A DNA stretch of 64,000 nt from Diplocarpon mali (GCA_024741835.1 JAENRP010000024.1:62001-126000); one strand, 5' to 3'; positions 33,330 through 45,349 are shown, counted from the stretch's first letter. Notes: generated by a model from the letters alone, not told the origin. Numbers and translations are program-made.

Positions 33330-34250
33330 ACCAACTCCCTTAGATAATCAGAACCTCTAATAGCTTTGCGAATAATATAAGGGCGCGTCCCTATTGAGAA
33401 GTAACCGACTCCTTTAATAGCATAGCTTTAAGAGCCGCCTGGGGAGCAACGCTAGAAGTAATAATAGGAGTAGCCGCAGGAGCCTCAAAAGCCTCTGCGA
33501 GGCGGGCGGCAAGGCTAAGAGGTGTTATAATCGGCGGCAGCAAGAGCTTTTGACTAACTAGTTCTAAGAAGCTATTAGCTATAGTATAAGAAAGCTTATA
33601 ATTAATATACCTTTTAATAATACTACCTCCTTTATCTCTCTCTAGCGCGCCTTTTAAAGCTCCTCTCTTACCTTCCTTTTAGTAGCAGTAAGGCTTTAAA
33701 CTGTTTATTAGTGGTAAACCACTTAAAGGGAGCTTGAGAACGTACCGCGGAGTCACTGTTGTTCTCCTTTAATAAGAATATATAATCTTCTTACGCCTTT
33801 AAGGCGCCGATAGGAAGCTCCTAGCATGCGTGGCCTCCTTTCGTATAACGAAAGCAGCGTATTCCTACTATACTATTAAAGTATACGCCAGCCGACTTCC
33901 TAGCCAAGAAGCTCTAAACGCACCCCTTATATAGTATATTTCTTATCAGCCCCTACTCTAGCTTACGATAAGAGGAGGGAGCTGCAAAGGGGACCGCCGG
34001 TATTTTAGGAACCACGGCTTAAGGGGTGGTAAAGAGGGAAGAAGGCGCACTCCCTCTTAAGGGTATTACTATATTAAACGTCTTAAGCGCGTTATCATCC
34101 TCCTACTATCTACTGCGCTAAGAAGCTCTAAGCTATATTTAAGTATAACAACTTTACTATAAGTCTTTAGCAGGAGTAAAGGAGCATAATTAAGAAGCTT
34201 ATAGTAGTAGCCTTAGTAGGGCGCTCCTTAAAGTTGTTATTGCTATTCTC
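33330..34250 (-). pseudogene. Antisense ORF between Copia-A pol and 3' LTR
   Basis: Between the end of pol and the 3' LTR (1.3 kb) the plus strand has no good frame, but the minus strand does. From about 34100 to a TGA at 33485-33487 one frame reads through with only TAA/TAG stops, with EDDNALKTFNIVIPLRG, PKIPAVPFAAPSSYRK, then a Cys/His cluster RCFRYTKGGHACQELP at about 33800 and a basic stretch RRARERQRRQ at about 33630. A shifted frame continues to about 33330 with an Ala-rich, Gag-like end. The cluster suggests nucleic-acid binding. Copia-D has a comparable antisense ORF in the same place. Function unknown; ends approximate. Confidence 0.55.
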
Positions 34251-34540
34251 TATTTTAAAGTAATTATTTGAAGAAGTATAAGGAAGGAAAGCTTTATAAG
34301 GGAAAAACGCGTACTTTTATAAGCGTGCTGCCTTTATTAACTTTCCTTTATTACCTGATTTAGCTTCTATTCTATAGAGGAAGCACCTGGAACGCGCTTC
34401 CTCTTTCATTTATTATAGCTTTATTAAGCAATTTTCATTATTCTAAAAGCTAAAGAGTATAATAAAGGAGTCTTATATACTAGATCTAGTGCTAGTTATA
34501 ACTAAGCCTAGCTTAGGAGCTACTTCTTACCTAAGGGGTG

Positions 34541-34712
34541 TATTGCGCTATAAGGAGCCTTAGGCACTAAGGCATCTAAGGACTGGCTTATATAATATAC
34601 TCCTGAAGTGGCCATAAAGCACTTCTATAAAGGGAGCTCAGGTATATAGTTAGAGTAGAATTTTACAAGCTTCTGCCACTACTGAGAATCCACCTCTAAA
34701 TACAGCACGACA
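34541..34712 (+). repeat. Copia-A 3' LTR, 172 bp
   Basis: Starts TATTGCGCTATAAGG (TG to TA) after the purine run AAGGGGTG and ends TACAGCACGACA. Confidence 0.93.
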
Positions 34713-34717
34713 AATGT
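34713..34717. repeat. Target site duplication of Copia-A (AATGT), right
   Basis: Identical to 27515-27519. Confidence 0.9.
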
Positions 34718-36913
34718 ACTTATTTAATAGTATTCTATCCTTAGTATTTAATTCTTTCTACTATGCTACGCTTTATGCTAGATTAAGTGAGATCTATTGA
34801 GCATTTTTAAGGTAGTAGGGTATAAGACTCGATAATTTATATGATTTTTCCTAAATTGCAAATTCTTTAGTAGATTGTTTTACTATAGGAATTATATGAT
34901 AGTCAATAGTTCTGCTATTAAGGGAGCTGACCTGCGAGCCGGGCCTAGGAGTCAATTTTATAAACCTGGTATTAGTATTAATTTTAGTAGTAACAATTCT
35001 CAAATAGTAGTCAATCCTTATAAACTATGTAGACTTAGGATAAGCTACTAGCTTATATAAAGAATTATAGTAGGTTAGTAGAGCATTAAGATATAATTTA
35101 TAATGTATCTTTAATATCTATTATATTAAGCTATAAGTTATATTATAAAGGAAGGCGGAAGGTAGCGATGATTTCTTATCTAAGGTGCGGAAATGGTATT
35201 TATATATTTCTATCTCTTTTTATGCTAAAGTCATAAACGAACTCTTCTTGCGAATACTATAGCCTTATATGCGCACTATACCTAAGAATGCGCAGCTAAA
35301 CAGTTTAAGTATATTTAAAAAGCCTTTATTATAAAGTGATATAAAGTTATCTAAGGTTAGTATAGACTTATATTAAGCGGGAGTCTAAGAGATATTATAG
35401 AACAATTTTAAAGCCTTAGGTGCTACTTTAAATTTCGCAAAACCTAATGATATATCTTTCTTAATCTAGTTAGCTATTCTACTACTAGCAGCTATAATTG
35501 TATGATTTCTAAGATATAATAAGAATAGAGTTAGGTTAGGTGCAGTATAAAATTTATATATATTAAAGGAAACTTATTTATTAATTAGAGACGCTATTGC
35601 CAATCTATAGTATTATATATATTATTATTTATAAAGAGTATAAAATTTTTCGAAATTGAAGTCTTTAAACATTCCTATTATAAATCTACTTAATTATGTC
35701 TTTATCTCTAGCGTTATTACAATCTTAAATCTATTGCTATATTATAAAATTATCTTAATATTAAGGGGGACTTTATAGCACTTTATAAAGATGGTTATTA
35801 TGCTATTATCTGATTTTTCTTTAAGAATATAGTAATTACCTTTTAGCTTTTTATACTTAATGAAAAACTATATGATATTATCGGCAGAAAATCCATCTTC
35901 TTAAAGCTTTATAATCTATTTAACAGCTTTTGCCATTGCTTCTTATGCCAGCAAAACTTCTCCTCAACCTTCCTTTTTTAAACGCTTTATTATTGACTTA
36001 TAGAATTTCAGAATAAATTTTTATAGGTCCTTAGGGAAGGATTGCATAATATTAGCGATATCCTTCTTAATATTATTAAAAATCTCTAATACGTTAGTGA
36101 CTATACTAGCCTTTTTATTTAATAAATCTTCTTTTAAGTCTATAACGTTATGTATATTAACCCGCGGGCCGGGCTCGCGAGTCGACTTTAATATTACTAG
36201 TATTTTAAGTGTTTAAAGTATCTTTAAAGATAGTGAATTAAATTCATTTGAGTCAGATAGTCGGGGATCGCAATAGTCAATTATTTAAGCTTTAGGTATT
36301 ATAGGTACTTTTTGCTTAAGGGCCTTATTATTATATGCTAATTCGACTTATAGGCTGGGCCTACGAGTCAAATTTTCTTTATTAGTTAGTTCTACTAGGA
36401 GTGGCAACATTTTCTAAGCGGTAGGAACTATAAACTCCTATCTCTCTATCTTATTATCGAAGTAGTTTATAGTATACTTAGTAAGATAGATCATCTTTTC
36501 TTTTGCAATAAGTAAACTGTATTAAGACTATTATAGGCTAAGGGTATTTAAAATTGTCTGATCTAAGAGGGCTAAATTATTATACTACGCAGGATCGTCT
36601 TTTATAGTCTAAATAGTAGAGTATATAATAGTGCTTAAGAACTTTATAAATTTTCTACTTCTTATATTATTACCTTAGAGTTTCTTTATACCTTCTTAGA
36701 TAGTAAAGTGATTTAATACTTGTATAGCCTTTGCTATAGGTTGGTATATTTTAAAAATTCTGCCTAGTCCTTATAAGGCGCTATTAGCAGTAATATCGTT
36801 TATAAAGTAGGTCTGGAAGAGTGTACTATAGGTATTACTTATAAATTGTAATAATCTTTTTATATACTTATTCTTCTTATCCCGGTTTTTTTAAAACAAA
36901 TCAACTAATATAA

Positions 36914-36918
36914 AGTAA
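36914..36918. repeat. Target site duplication of Copia-D (AGTAA), left
   Basis: AGTAA before the LTR at 36919; the same bases follow the right LTR at 44522-44526. Confidence 0.88.
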
Positions 36919-37115
36919 TATGGTGCGGTCGGCTGGAGGGCCTTCATTAGGTCGCTTAAGAGGCTTACTAATATAGATAAAGATAATTGATTGTATTATT
37001 CTCTAGTATATATATGGTAAGGAGACTTCGGAAAGAAAAGGGAAAGTCTATGACTTAGTAGAGTCATATAGAGGGTCTTTAGAATAAGTAGAGACTCTGC
37101 CTATTTTATATAATA
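36919..37115 (-). repeat. Copia-D 3' LTR, 197 bp
   Basis: Plus strand reads TATGGTGCGGTCGGCTGG...CTATTTTATATAATA. Contains GGAGACTTCGGAAAG and GAGACTCTGCC boxes also present in the other two copies. Confidence 0.92.
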
Positions 37116-37500
37116 TACCCCTTAGTTAGGCGATGCTCTTAGAATCGCTTAGCTATATAAATAAAATAAAGGAAAGAATAGCAGTTATAAAGAAAAGAGG
37201 CTCTATCTTATATACTGCCCTTTTAAAGGTTATTCCTTTTAGAATAAGAAAGGTTGCTATAGGTAATAAGCGCGCTTAAGAATCTTCGCAATTCTACGCT
37301 AGTGCTCTATTAGGCTTCTTATAGAGTATTTCTATCGCAAAGGTTCTCCTTCCCTTCTTTTAAAAACAACCCTCCTTTATTATTTAAAATATCATCTTTA
37401 TACTAATAATTTTTAAATATAGAAGGAACTCCTACTTATTATAGCCCTAGCCGCCCTTGTAAAGTAAGACCCTTAGAGTCTTTGTATCCTATGTTATTAT
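37116..37500 (-). other. Copia-D 3' spacer
   Basis: The first 50 bp next to the LTR (TACCCCTTAGTTAGGCGATG...) recur after the LTR fragment at 47757. No gene is seen in the rest. Confidence 0.5.
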
Positions 37501-37539
37501 ACTAACTTTGCGCTAGGTCGCTAGCGCTCCCTCGGGAGC

Positions 37540-38460
37540 TACAACCCTGGCGCGATCGTCCTAGCGCCTACTAGGCAATAAGCTGCTGCTACTATTGCCC
37601 TTGCTGCCGCCGCTGCTTCTACTACTGCTGCCGCCACTTAAGAGCCCTGCCCCTACTGCGCGCTATATGCTTAAGCTTATAATAGAGCGCAATAACGCGT
37701 ATATGTATTATATTATATATAAGAGTATTAATAATCTCGATTATTAGTACTTTAATAGCACCTTTAGTATGTGTTATATTTGTTATATAGTATTAAGTAA
37801 TAGCTGCTAGTAGGCCAGCGGACCTCTCCTCGCCTCTTAAGAGGCTATTATATCAGCCTACGCCTGCGGCGCCTTTAAGGAGGAGGTGGCACTATTGCTT
37901 AATATAGTAAAGGGTGCACTCTAGAGCTTCTATAGTACGTTTATTAAGTCTTATTAAATTCTAAGCTGATTTTAAAAGATAGGAGCGATCGGACCCTAGT
38001 GCTAGGAGGGCCCGCTACTCCTACGAGTAGTAGTGCTACTGCCTCTCCTACTCCTAGCGTACTATTCCCGTTCGCTCCTAGCCCCTTTAGCTTAGATCCG
38101 TTCGCCTTTATTACTACTGCCGCTCCTATCCCCTTTACTGCTACTATTGTAGCTGCTGCTATAGTATCTCCCTTTATCTCCCCTATCCTTACCCCTGCTA
38201 TCGCTGCTCCTACTATCGCCGCTACCCTTGCTGTCCTCGCCCTTATTGCCTCTGCTATACCCCTTGCCTTCGCCCTTGCTATTGCTAGTATATTCGCCGG
38301 CAGGCCTCTAGCCGAGGGAGTGCCTCTAGGCCTCTCTTAAGAGGAGATCTATATAAAGCTTATAGCTATAGCTTCGCAGCTTATAGCCTTAGCTAAGAGG
38401 ATTTAAGAAAGGGTCGCGCCTTATAATAGTAGCTTAGGAACGTTACCTATCCTATATTTT
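37540..38460 (+). pseudogene. Antisense ORF between Copia-D pol and 3' LTR
   Basis: Plus-strand coding character opposite to the minus-strand pol of Copia-D. One frame (about 37540-37960) reads through an Ala/Leu/Pro-rich start and RYMLKLIIERNNAYMYYIIY, then a Cys cluster MCYICYIVLSNSC at 37769 and GPLLASQEAIISAYACGAF. From 37999 a second frame is still open for 113 codons and continues past a TAA to about 38460 (LSQEEIYIKLIAIASQLIALAKRI), so a frameshift lies near 37990. The region is GC-rich with CTG/CCG triplet runs, unlike its surroundings. It resembles the antisense ORF of Copia-A in position and in the CxxC...C cluster. A captured host gene piece is the alternative. Confidence 0.5.
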
Positions 38461-38599
38461 TAAAAAAGGAGAGCTTTTATAATGCGCTTTATAAGAGAAA
38501 ATAAATAAATGTGATTATAAGAGAGTAGGAGCTTATAAGTATAAATCTCTTAATAATAAGTGATTATTTGCTAGTAAGTGCAAGTTGCTAAACGATTAT

Positions 38600-41500
38600 T
38601 TAAAAGCTTTAAAGGTTTAATAAACAAATGAAGCTTTTAAACTTTTAATAGTCTAAGTTCTTAATGAGCCTATTTATATATATCTCCTTAGTAGGGAGGT
38701 AGATTATTTAAAAGCTTCCTCTTTAGTACTTTTAGTAGATCTATATATTACTAATTTCGATATATCGAAGGCTTATCTTAATCTTCTTATTCTTTATAAT
38801 AATTAGCCGAATTATTTATTAGTTATTGCAATATATATTCCATTTAAAGAGGGAGTCTATGCGAATCTCCTTAAAGAGGCGTTTTATAACTATTATCTCC
38901 TTTGCAGTAGAAACCATACTATAGAGTTCTGCTTTAGTAGAGGAAAGCGTGATAATTGCTTGGCAATTCGCTTTTTAAATAATCGGTCCTTTAAATAGAA
39001 AGAAGACGTATCTTTAAGAGGATCTGCAAGTCTCTTGGTCATCTTTAAAAGAAGCATTTAAAGATGCGATTAATTAGTATTCCTTAGCTTTAAAGTTATA
39101 AGCAATTCTTAAGAAGCGCGTATTATATAAGTATCGAAGTATCTAATCTATAGCTAAGAGGTACTTAAAGCTTAGATTAGTTAGAAAGAAAGATAGTTAG
39201 AAGGCTGCGAATGCAACGTCTAAGCATATTATAATCGCTATATAAAGAATAGAGCCTATTTTCTCTTAGTACTCCTTTACCTTTTCTAAAGAAGCTTGCC
39301 CTAAGTTCTTAACAAACTCCTTCTTTAGTAGTAGAGTATTAGGCACTTTCCTTATATTAGCTCCGAACTTTTAAGCGATCTTCTTAATATAAGTATTATA
39401 AACTAAGGAGATCCTCTTTGCCTTCTTATCTTAAATAATCCTTACTTTAAGAAACTAGGAGATATCTCCTATAATAGTAAGCTTATATGCCCTCTTTAGG
39501 TCTTTAATTAAACGAATCGCCCGATCTAGGTTAGAGGCCTTATATAATACTTAAATATTATTAATATAAAACGCTATAAAGACTATGCGATCCTTTATTA
39601 TGAAAATACAAGGCTCCTCGCCTAATGGCTTAAGTTAAAGGCCTTTAAGCATTCCTACGAAGTTCTTATATTATAGTGCTAAAGAGTCTTTTAGCCTATA
39701 GAGCGCGCGGTCCAGTTCTACTACTATACTAAGGCGCTTAAAGCCATTTAGTAGGAAGTATATAACTAAAGTACTCCTTAAGTCTCTAAGAGCGTTAACA
39801 AATGTATTAATAATATCGAACTGCTTTACTTTCATATTAAAGTACGCGGCAAGTGCTATTAGTATTTTAAAAGACCTTGCTGCAAGTATGACTGCGTAGG
39901 TTGAGAAAATTGAAGCTTTATTTTAAAGATCCCCTTGTATAATTAGCTATAATCGGCACTTTAGAAGCTCGCTAGAGCTATTGACCTTATAGGTAAAAAC
40001 CCATTTTAATAGTATTAGCAAAGGCTTTAAGTAGTCCTTTTATATAATTCTCTAGCAACTTTAAGATTCTAAATTCCTAATCTCCTAATGCCCTCCTTTT
40101 TTAAATCATTTGCTAAAAGGGTGCTTCTTTAAGTTTAGCCATCCTTTTAAAGGCTTTAATAGAGAGCTTTAATACTATAAGCAATTAAAAGATTACGCTC
40201 TATCCTTTGCTTAATTATTAACTATAGCTTTAATAATTATATAAACTGTTAAATAGTCCTTTCTATCCTCTCTTATTTATTCGTTTACTTAAAAGGTTGA
40301 TATAAACTCCTATATATATAAGGAGTAAGGTAAATTAATATTACTTTAAGAGAGTATATACTCTAAAGTAGTAGTATATACTTTTAAAGTCTCTTATTAC
40401 TTAACGCTTAAGCGTCTTATCCTCTTTTGCTTAAGAAGAGGGAGTTCCTCTTTATGCTTTTCTTTATAAGTCTCCTCCTCTATTTTTATTATTATTAAAG
40501 GTTCCTTTAAGAGTCTAGGTAGCTCTATCTCTTAAGCCTATAGTCTTTAAGCTAGTATTATAACTTAAGGTATTATATTATTAAGGCCTGCTCCTTTTAC
40601 TAGGTCGCTTTTTATAAGACTATTAAAGCTCCTTCCAGATCTTAGCAGTAGTACCTCTAGCCTTCTACTAAAGTTTACTAAGGCCTGCTTTTATAATTAA
40701 AGACTCTATCTTAAAGCCTTTAAGCTATCTCTATTCTTATATAGAATAGCAGCTAAAGATCTGCCGATCACCTTATAGAACTCGTCTTTAAAGACTCCTT
40801 TAGAGTCGTCTATAGTTCCTTCTTTAATAGGGCCTTTATAAGGAATCATTACCCTTAAGCTTTAGTTGCTATTTGCCTTTTTAAAAACTGGCGAAGTGGC
40901 TTTTAGTTCGCTTGCTTTTATTCTTAAGTTTCTAAGTGGGTCTTTTAAAGAATTTGGATTTAAGTTAAGGCCTTTTATATTATTAATTAAAGGCTATAAA
41001 GTAGCATTAGTCTATAATATAGGCTCTTCTTATATAGTAGCTTCTTTTATAGCAATTGCATTTAGCCTTATAATAAGCTCTAATTCCTTGAAAATACCTT
41101 TAAACTTAGCGTCTTAAGCTCCCTCTCCCTCTTTAATCAATTAAAGAGTTATCTTAAGTTCCTAGCGCGATATAGGGTTTGCGCGCTTAGCTTCTGGACT
41201 ATAGAAGAGAGACTTATCGAATTCGATATTATAAGTCATTATTACTCGCTAGAGTATAAGAACTTAGATTCTATAAATATTAAAGGTAATATATCTAATT
41301 AAGTAACTTAAGTGCCCTTATAATTCAATTTTAAAGGTTCGGTAGTCCCTTCCTACCTCCTTCTCTTTAATTAAAGGGTATATGTAAGCGCTATATATAT
41401 AAATGCAACTTCAGTTAGGCTTTAAGCTTACTATTATTTGCTTAATAAGCAGCAGCTTATAGAATCGAAAATACTACTTAAACTAACTGTAAAGAGCCTC

Positions 41501-44300
41501 GCTTAGTAAGATCATCTTCTTCCTAGTAAGTAAGGAGATATTATAAAGGTAAGTAGTAGCCTCTATAACCTTTGGCCAAAGGCTTGCTAAAAGCTTAGCG
41601 TAGATCCTTATTTTAATAGAGCGTTTAATCAACTCCTTTCCTACTCGCTCCGCGCCTCTATTAGGTTAATATATATAAGCGGGAGTAAGCTTTAAATTAA
41701 TTCCCTCCTCTTTTACCTATCTTTAGTACTTTATAAGAGAGTCTTCCCTTAAGAAGATTATTAAAGTATTATTATCTTACCTAATCTTATAAATAGAAAG
41801 CCTATATTAGCATTTCACTTATACTTTAAAGGCCTAAAGGACCTTTATAATTATGTCTCTACCCTTCGATCTTAATAGGAACGTCTAAAGTATACTATTA
41901 TACTTATCTTTAATTAAAAGAACCTATAAGCAACTATTATATAAGTTATTTAAAAAGTTAAAGAGATCCTAGAAGATCTTGAAAAAGGGCCTTAGAGATC
42001 GGTTCTTAAAGGTAGTATAAGAAATAACTTGCTTAGCAGATGCTACTGCGTATATAAGGTACTTCAGCCTTTATATTCTCCTGATCTTTACTCCCTTAGC
42101 GCACTTGACTAGCGCTTAAAGAGCCTTTGCGCCTAAGTGGCTAGCGCAAAGGTGCTAAGTATACATATTATTATCCTATACCCTAGTAGGTATATAGCTA
42201 GACTAAAACCTATTATAAAGCGTCGTCTTAACTATAAGGAATGCTATTAAGGCAAAGAAGTTATATTAAAGTATATTTAGGAGATTTAAATAGTTAATAG
42301 GCTTATATTTAAAGAAAACGAGATTATGGCAATGCTTTAACTAAGCTCACTTTATAAAGTCTCTAATGCTCCTAGAGCGCAAAGTAAGGTCTATTCTAAA
42401 GTACTAAAAACCCTTATTTGTAAAGAGCCTCTTTAAGATAATATTAGTAGTAAACTCTTCTATAATAGCAACGTTGCGCAGCATTATCCTTATAAGAGAG
42501 CCGTCACGCTATAGAAGAGAGTCTATTATATATCTATTACCTCTTTTAATGATTAGAAGTCTTAAGGTACTTACTTTAATATATTGCTATAAGTTGCTAA
42601 AAGGCTCAAAGGTGCCTATAATAAGTAAATCCTTTGAATTAACGATATAAGTAGCTATGCAATTATTAAGGAGCATACTTAAGGAGAGCAGGTGGCGTTT
42701 TAGCTTAAAGAGGTAGTAGACGTTAAACAATTCTTTAAAAGTGTTAAAGGCAAAGGGATCTATTATTATAAAGACTGGTGAGTTCTCCCTTTTACTTAAA
42801 CTATCCTCCTTAAAGGCTAAAGCCTTTCCTTTAAATTTATCAATTACTATTATTATAATATCATTCTCCTTAAGCTATGCTCGGAGACCCTTGAACTAAT
42901 CTCTTGCGTTTAACGCCTTTTATATTTATAGGACCTCCTTTCGCAAGGGGAGAACCTTTATATTTTCCTTGCGCTTATCTATAGTATATAATAGTTTCCA
43001 ATAGTCCTAAGGCTTTTAATAGTGATTTTTAAAGCCTTTATAAGGGTACTTAGGCCTGATCTCCCTTCTAGAGCTTATAGAGCGATTTTAGGAGCTGCTC
43101 GCTAAAGCCTGCGAAAGGGTTTTAGTATTTAAGAGAGACTCTTAAGTAGTAAAAACTGCTAGCCCTTTATTATTAATTGCTCTATTAGATTTAATACCTA
43201 CTAAAGCGCGGCTTAGCTATATTAGGTTATACTTATATAGGGTTCCTATCTGCTTATTAGTGATAATTTCCTCTTTTAAGCGAGTCGCCTAACTTAAATT
43301 AATCTTTATTATAACTAAGTCTAAAAAGTCAATAACTCCTAATTTCCCTTTGATCTTAGGGAGATTGTGTTATTCTATTAAGTAGTATGCCTCCTACTAC
43401 TCCTAGATCTACTATTAAGTATTAGTTCTCCTAGTCTTGCCTTAGTATAGTATATTGCAGTATTAGAGCCTTATCTGAGATTAAATAGCCTTATTAGAAG
43501 GCGCAATATCATACTTTAGAATAGATACTAGGCCTTAGAGTAAGAGTTGCTAGTTCACCAAATTGGCATGCAGGTCGTTAATAGGGGTTCCACTTATAGG
43601 AGTGTCTCTATTAGGTATTAAGGAGGAGAGCTTCTTAGCTTGGATTTATACTTAAGCCATTGCAGAAGCTAAGAGCGTTTTATTAATAATCTTAAAGACC
43701 TATTTTAAGAGTAGTTTATAGTATTTGCATTAAGTCTTCTAAGTCTCCTTATATATATAGTACTCCTTTATTAAGATTTTATATTCATCTTTAATATCCT
43801 TATAAGAAGCTTATAGAGGAGGAGCTTTTAATAGATCTCCTAATAGAAAGCGGGCGTAAATCTATTTAAATAGAATCGCCGTATACTCTTTATACAACCT
43901 TGCGTATACTACGCAGAGGTTAGCCGTTTCTAATTCCTTAAGCTCCTATATAGAGGGAGCTTAAGGCTCGGTCTCTATAATTGACTTGAATAGGAGTTTC
44001 AGATTAGTAAAAATGGTAATATTATAAAGCTTAGTAAAGAATATATATTTACTAAACTACTTCACCTAAGAGGTAGAGGTATTAAAGCGAGGCTCGGAGA
44101 TGCTCGAAGTATTAGATATATTAAATGGAATCTAGTAAAAAAGGTTAAGTATATAAATGAAGTTTGCAAATAAGGTTCGATCGGAAAATAGAGATTTATT
44201 AATTGAAAATAAAGGTCCTTTGAGTTATTATAAGTACTCGAAAAGTCGGTTAAGAGCTTAAAGGGCCCTCTAGCCGGTTGCATGCGAAGAGAAAGCATAT
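38600..44300 (-). pseudogene. Copia-D gag-pol polyprotein, RIP-broken
   Basis: Read from about 44300 downwards. Gag about 44300-43000, with a zinc-knuckle-like KYPYKGFKNHYxKPxDYWKL at about 43020 (family CPC...H(Y/W)xKPEDCW, Cys changed to Tyr). Protease and integrase about 42980-40250, only partly readable. RT about 40040-39300: KWVFTYKVNSSSE at about 40010, FSTYAVILAARSFKI, NTFVNALRDL, ELDRALYRLKDSL, and the catalytic AFYINNIQVLY at about 39560. RNase H about 39280-38610: LADPLKDTSSFYLKDRLFKKRIAKQ (family DDPxTRRSSxGYLFxLxGG.IDWKATKQ) and PTKEIYINRLIKNLDYQKFKSF at about 38670. Stops are TAA/TAG. Confidence 0.85.
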
Positions 44301-44313
44301 TAAAGTGCTTATA

Positions 44314-44324
44314 GGGCTTATAAC
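44314..44324 (-). promoter_or_regulatory. Copia-D primer-binding site, half-tRNA type
   Basis: Minus strand reads GTTATAAGCCC directly after the 5' LTR, the TG-to-TA form of GTTATGAGCCC, which pairs with the anticodon arm of initiator tRNA-Met. Confidence 0.65.
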
Positions 44325-44521
44325 TATAGTACGGTCGGCTGGAGGGCCTTTATTAGGTCGCTTAAGAGGCTTACTAATATAGATAAAGATGATTGATTGT
44401 ATTATTCTTTAATATATATATAGTAAGGAGACTTCGGAAAGAAAAGGGAGAGTCTATGACTTAGCAGAGTCACGTGGAGGGTCTCCAGAATAAGTGGAGA
44501 CTCCGCCCATTCTGCACGATA
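44325..44521 (-). repeat. Copia-D 5' LTR, 197 bp
   Basis: Same ends and length as 36919-37115. The right part (CACGTGGAGGGTCTCCAGAATAAG, at 44471-44494) keeps CpA and CpG that are mutated in the other LTR. Confidence 0.92.
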
Positions 44522-44526
44522 AGTAA
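44522..44526. repeat. Target site duplication of Copia-D (AGTAA), right
   Basis: Identical to 36914-36918. Confidence 0.88.
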
Positions 44527-44895
44527 CTTTAATACTTTTGTAAAAACTTTTCACAATTAATCCCTTTTACCTTAAGCTTACCTTTAAGGAAATCATCAAA
44601 GCTTAGGAATCCCTCTTTAACTATGGAGATTCTATAGTTAAGTATATCAATAGACAAGTTTAAGAATACTTGCTATTCTATTTCACCTAACGTTCTATAG
44701 GTAGTTATAATATCTTTTAATAATTAAAGAGACTTGCTGTCTTATGAGAATCCACCCTTTAATATCAGTTTATTATTAGTAGTATTTATTGACTTACTAC
44801 CTAAGGCAATAACTGATATGCTCTTCTTAGATATAGCTTTCTTATTTGAGCTTAATGGTACTATAATGAATTAGTTAGCAAGGAGGTAGCTTTAA

Positions 44896-45349
44896 ATAAA
44901 GAGATGATTATTTAAAAAAGATTAATAATACAAGAGGCCTATATTAGAAAGGATTGATAATAGAAAGATAATAGTAGTGGTGCTAGTATTATGGGTCTAG
45001 TAGGGTTATAGAAAAAGTAAAAAAAAAGGTAAAATTATAGTATAAGGAGAGGCTTATTTATAGAGTTTGGAATCGCGCTAGTATATAAAGGAAAAGTAGG
45101 CATAAAGAGGCTAGAAGTAGGAACAAAAGTGGGGTATGATATATATAAGGACCTATAATTAGTAAATGACAATTATTAAAGGTAAGGACGACATTTCAAA
45201 GGTAAGCGTTAGAAAGTTGTATATAAAAGGAATAATTAAAGAATAAATTATATAAAGAGTAAAGTAAATAAAGAATATATATAGAATAGAATAATAGGTT
45301 AAGAATAAAGAGGTATAAGTATATAGAAAGTAGATAATCTTAAAAAATT
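44896..45349 (-). promoter_or_regulatory. X1-X2 intergenic region, copy 1 (likely X2 promoter)
   Basis: Non-coding spacer upstream of X2 on the minus strand, well conserved with 51886-52370 (for example around TTTGGAATCGCGCTAGTA and GAAAGTTGTATATAAA). No open frame. It probably holds the X2 promoter, but no defined site can be named. Confidence 0.45.

Larger units (their letters stand above)
27520..34712 (+). mobile_element. Copia-A, complete LTR retrotransposon
   Basis: 7,193-bp Ty1/copia element on the plus strand with 172-bp LTRs (27520-27691, 34541-34712) and a perfect AATGT target duplication, inserted in gene X2. Order: LTR, primer-binding site (GTTATTAGCAC at 27692), gag-pol polyprotein, antisense ORF, LTR. 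It keeps more CpA and CpG than most of the window and its polyprotein can be read nearly throughout, so it seems a later or less RIP-hit insertion. Confidence 0.93.
36919..44521 (-). mobile_element. Copia-D, complete LTR retrotransposon
   Basis: 7,603-bp Ty1/copia element on the minus strand with 197-bp LTRs (36919-37115, 44325-44521) and a perfect AGTAA target duplication, inserted in gene X2. Order on the minus strand: 5' LTR (44325-44521), primer-binding site GTTATAAGCCC (44314-44324), gag, protease, integrase, RT, RNase H, antisense ORF, 3' LTR (36919-37115). Confidence 0.92.
26577..44895 (-). pseudogene. Gene X2, copy 1 (interrupted by two retrotransposons)
   Basis: Unknown protein of about 1,160 codons, read from about 44895 down through 44527, then 36913-34718, then 27514-26577 after removing Copia-D and Copia-A. 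Only TAA/TAG stops occur in this frame until a TGA near 26577. Landmarks: LKGGFSQDSKSLQLLKDI (about 44740), AKAIQVLNHFTIQEGIKKL (about 36730), ILKIHYKLYLNALL (about 35090), KLVAYPKST (about 35040), and an Asn-rich, Lys-rich C-terminal tail. In-frame mini-palindromes lie at about 26933, 34933, 36163 and 36353, all in low-complexity linkers. It is a paralogue of X1 upstream. No known domain is recognised and no function is claimed. Confidence 0.6.

Noticed and set aside
40866..41117. 83-codon plus-strand ORF
   Set aside because: Opposite to the Copia-D polyprotein, no features of its own; a shadow.
44062..44298. 78-codon minus-strand ORF just after the Copia-D 5' LTR as an independent gene
   Set aside because: It lies in the leader and gag start of Copia-D; the ORF itself shows no recognisable gag features and may be a chance open frame.
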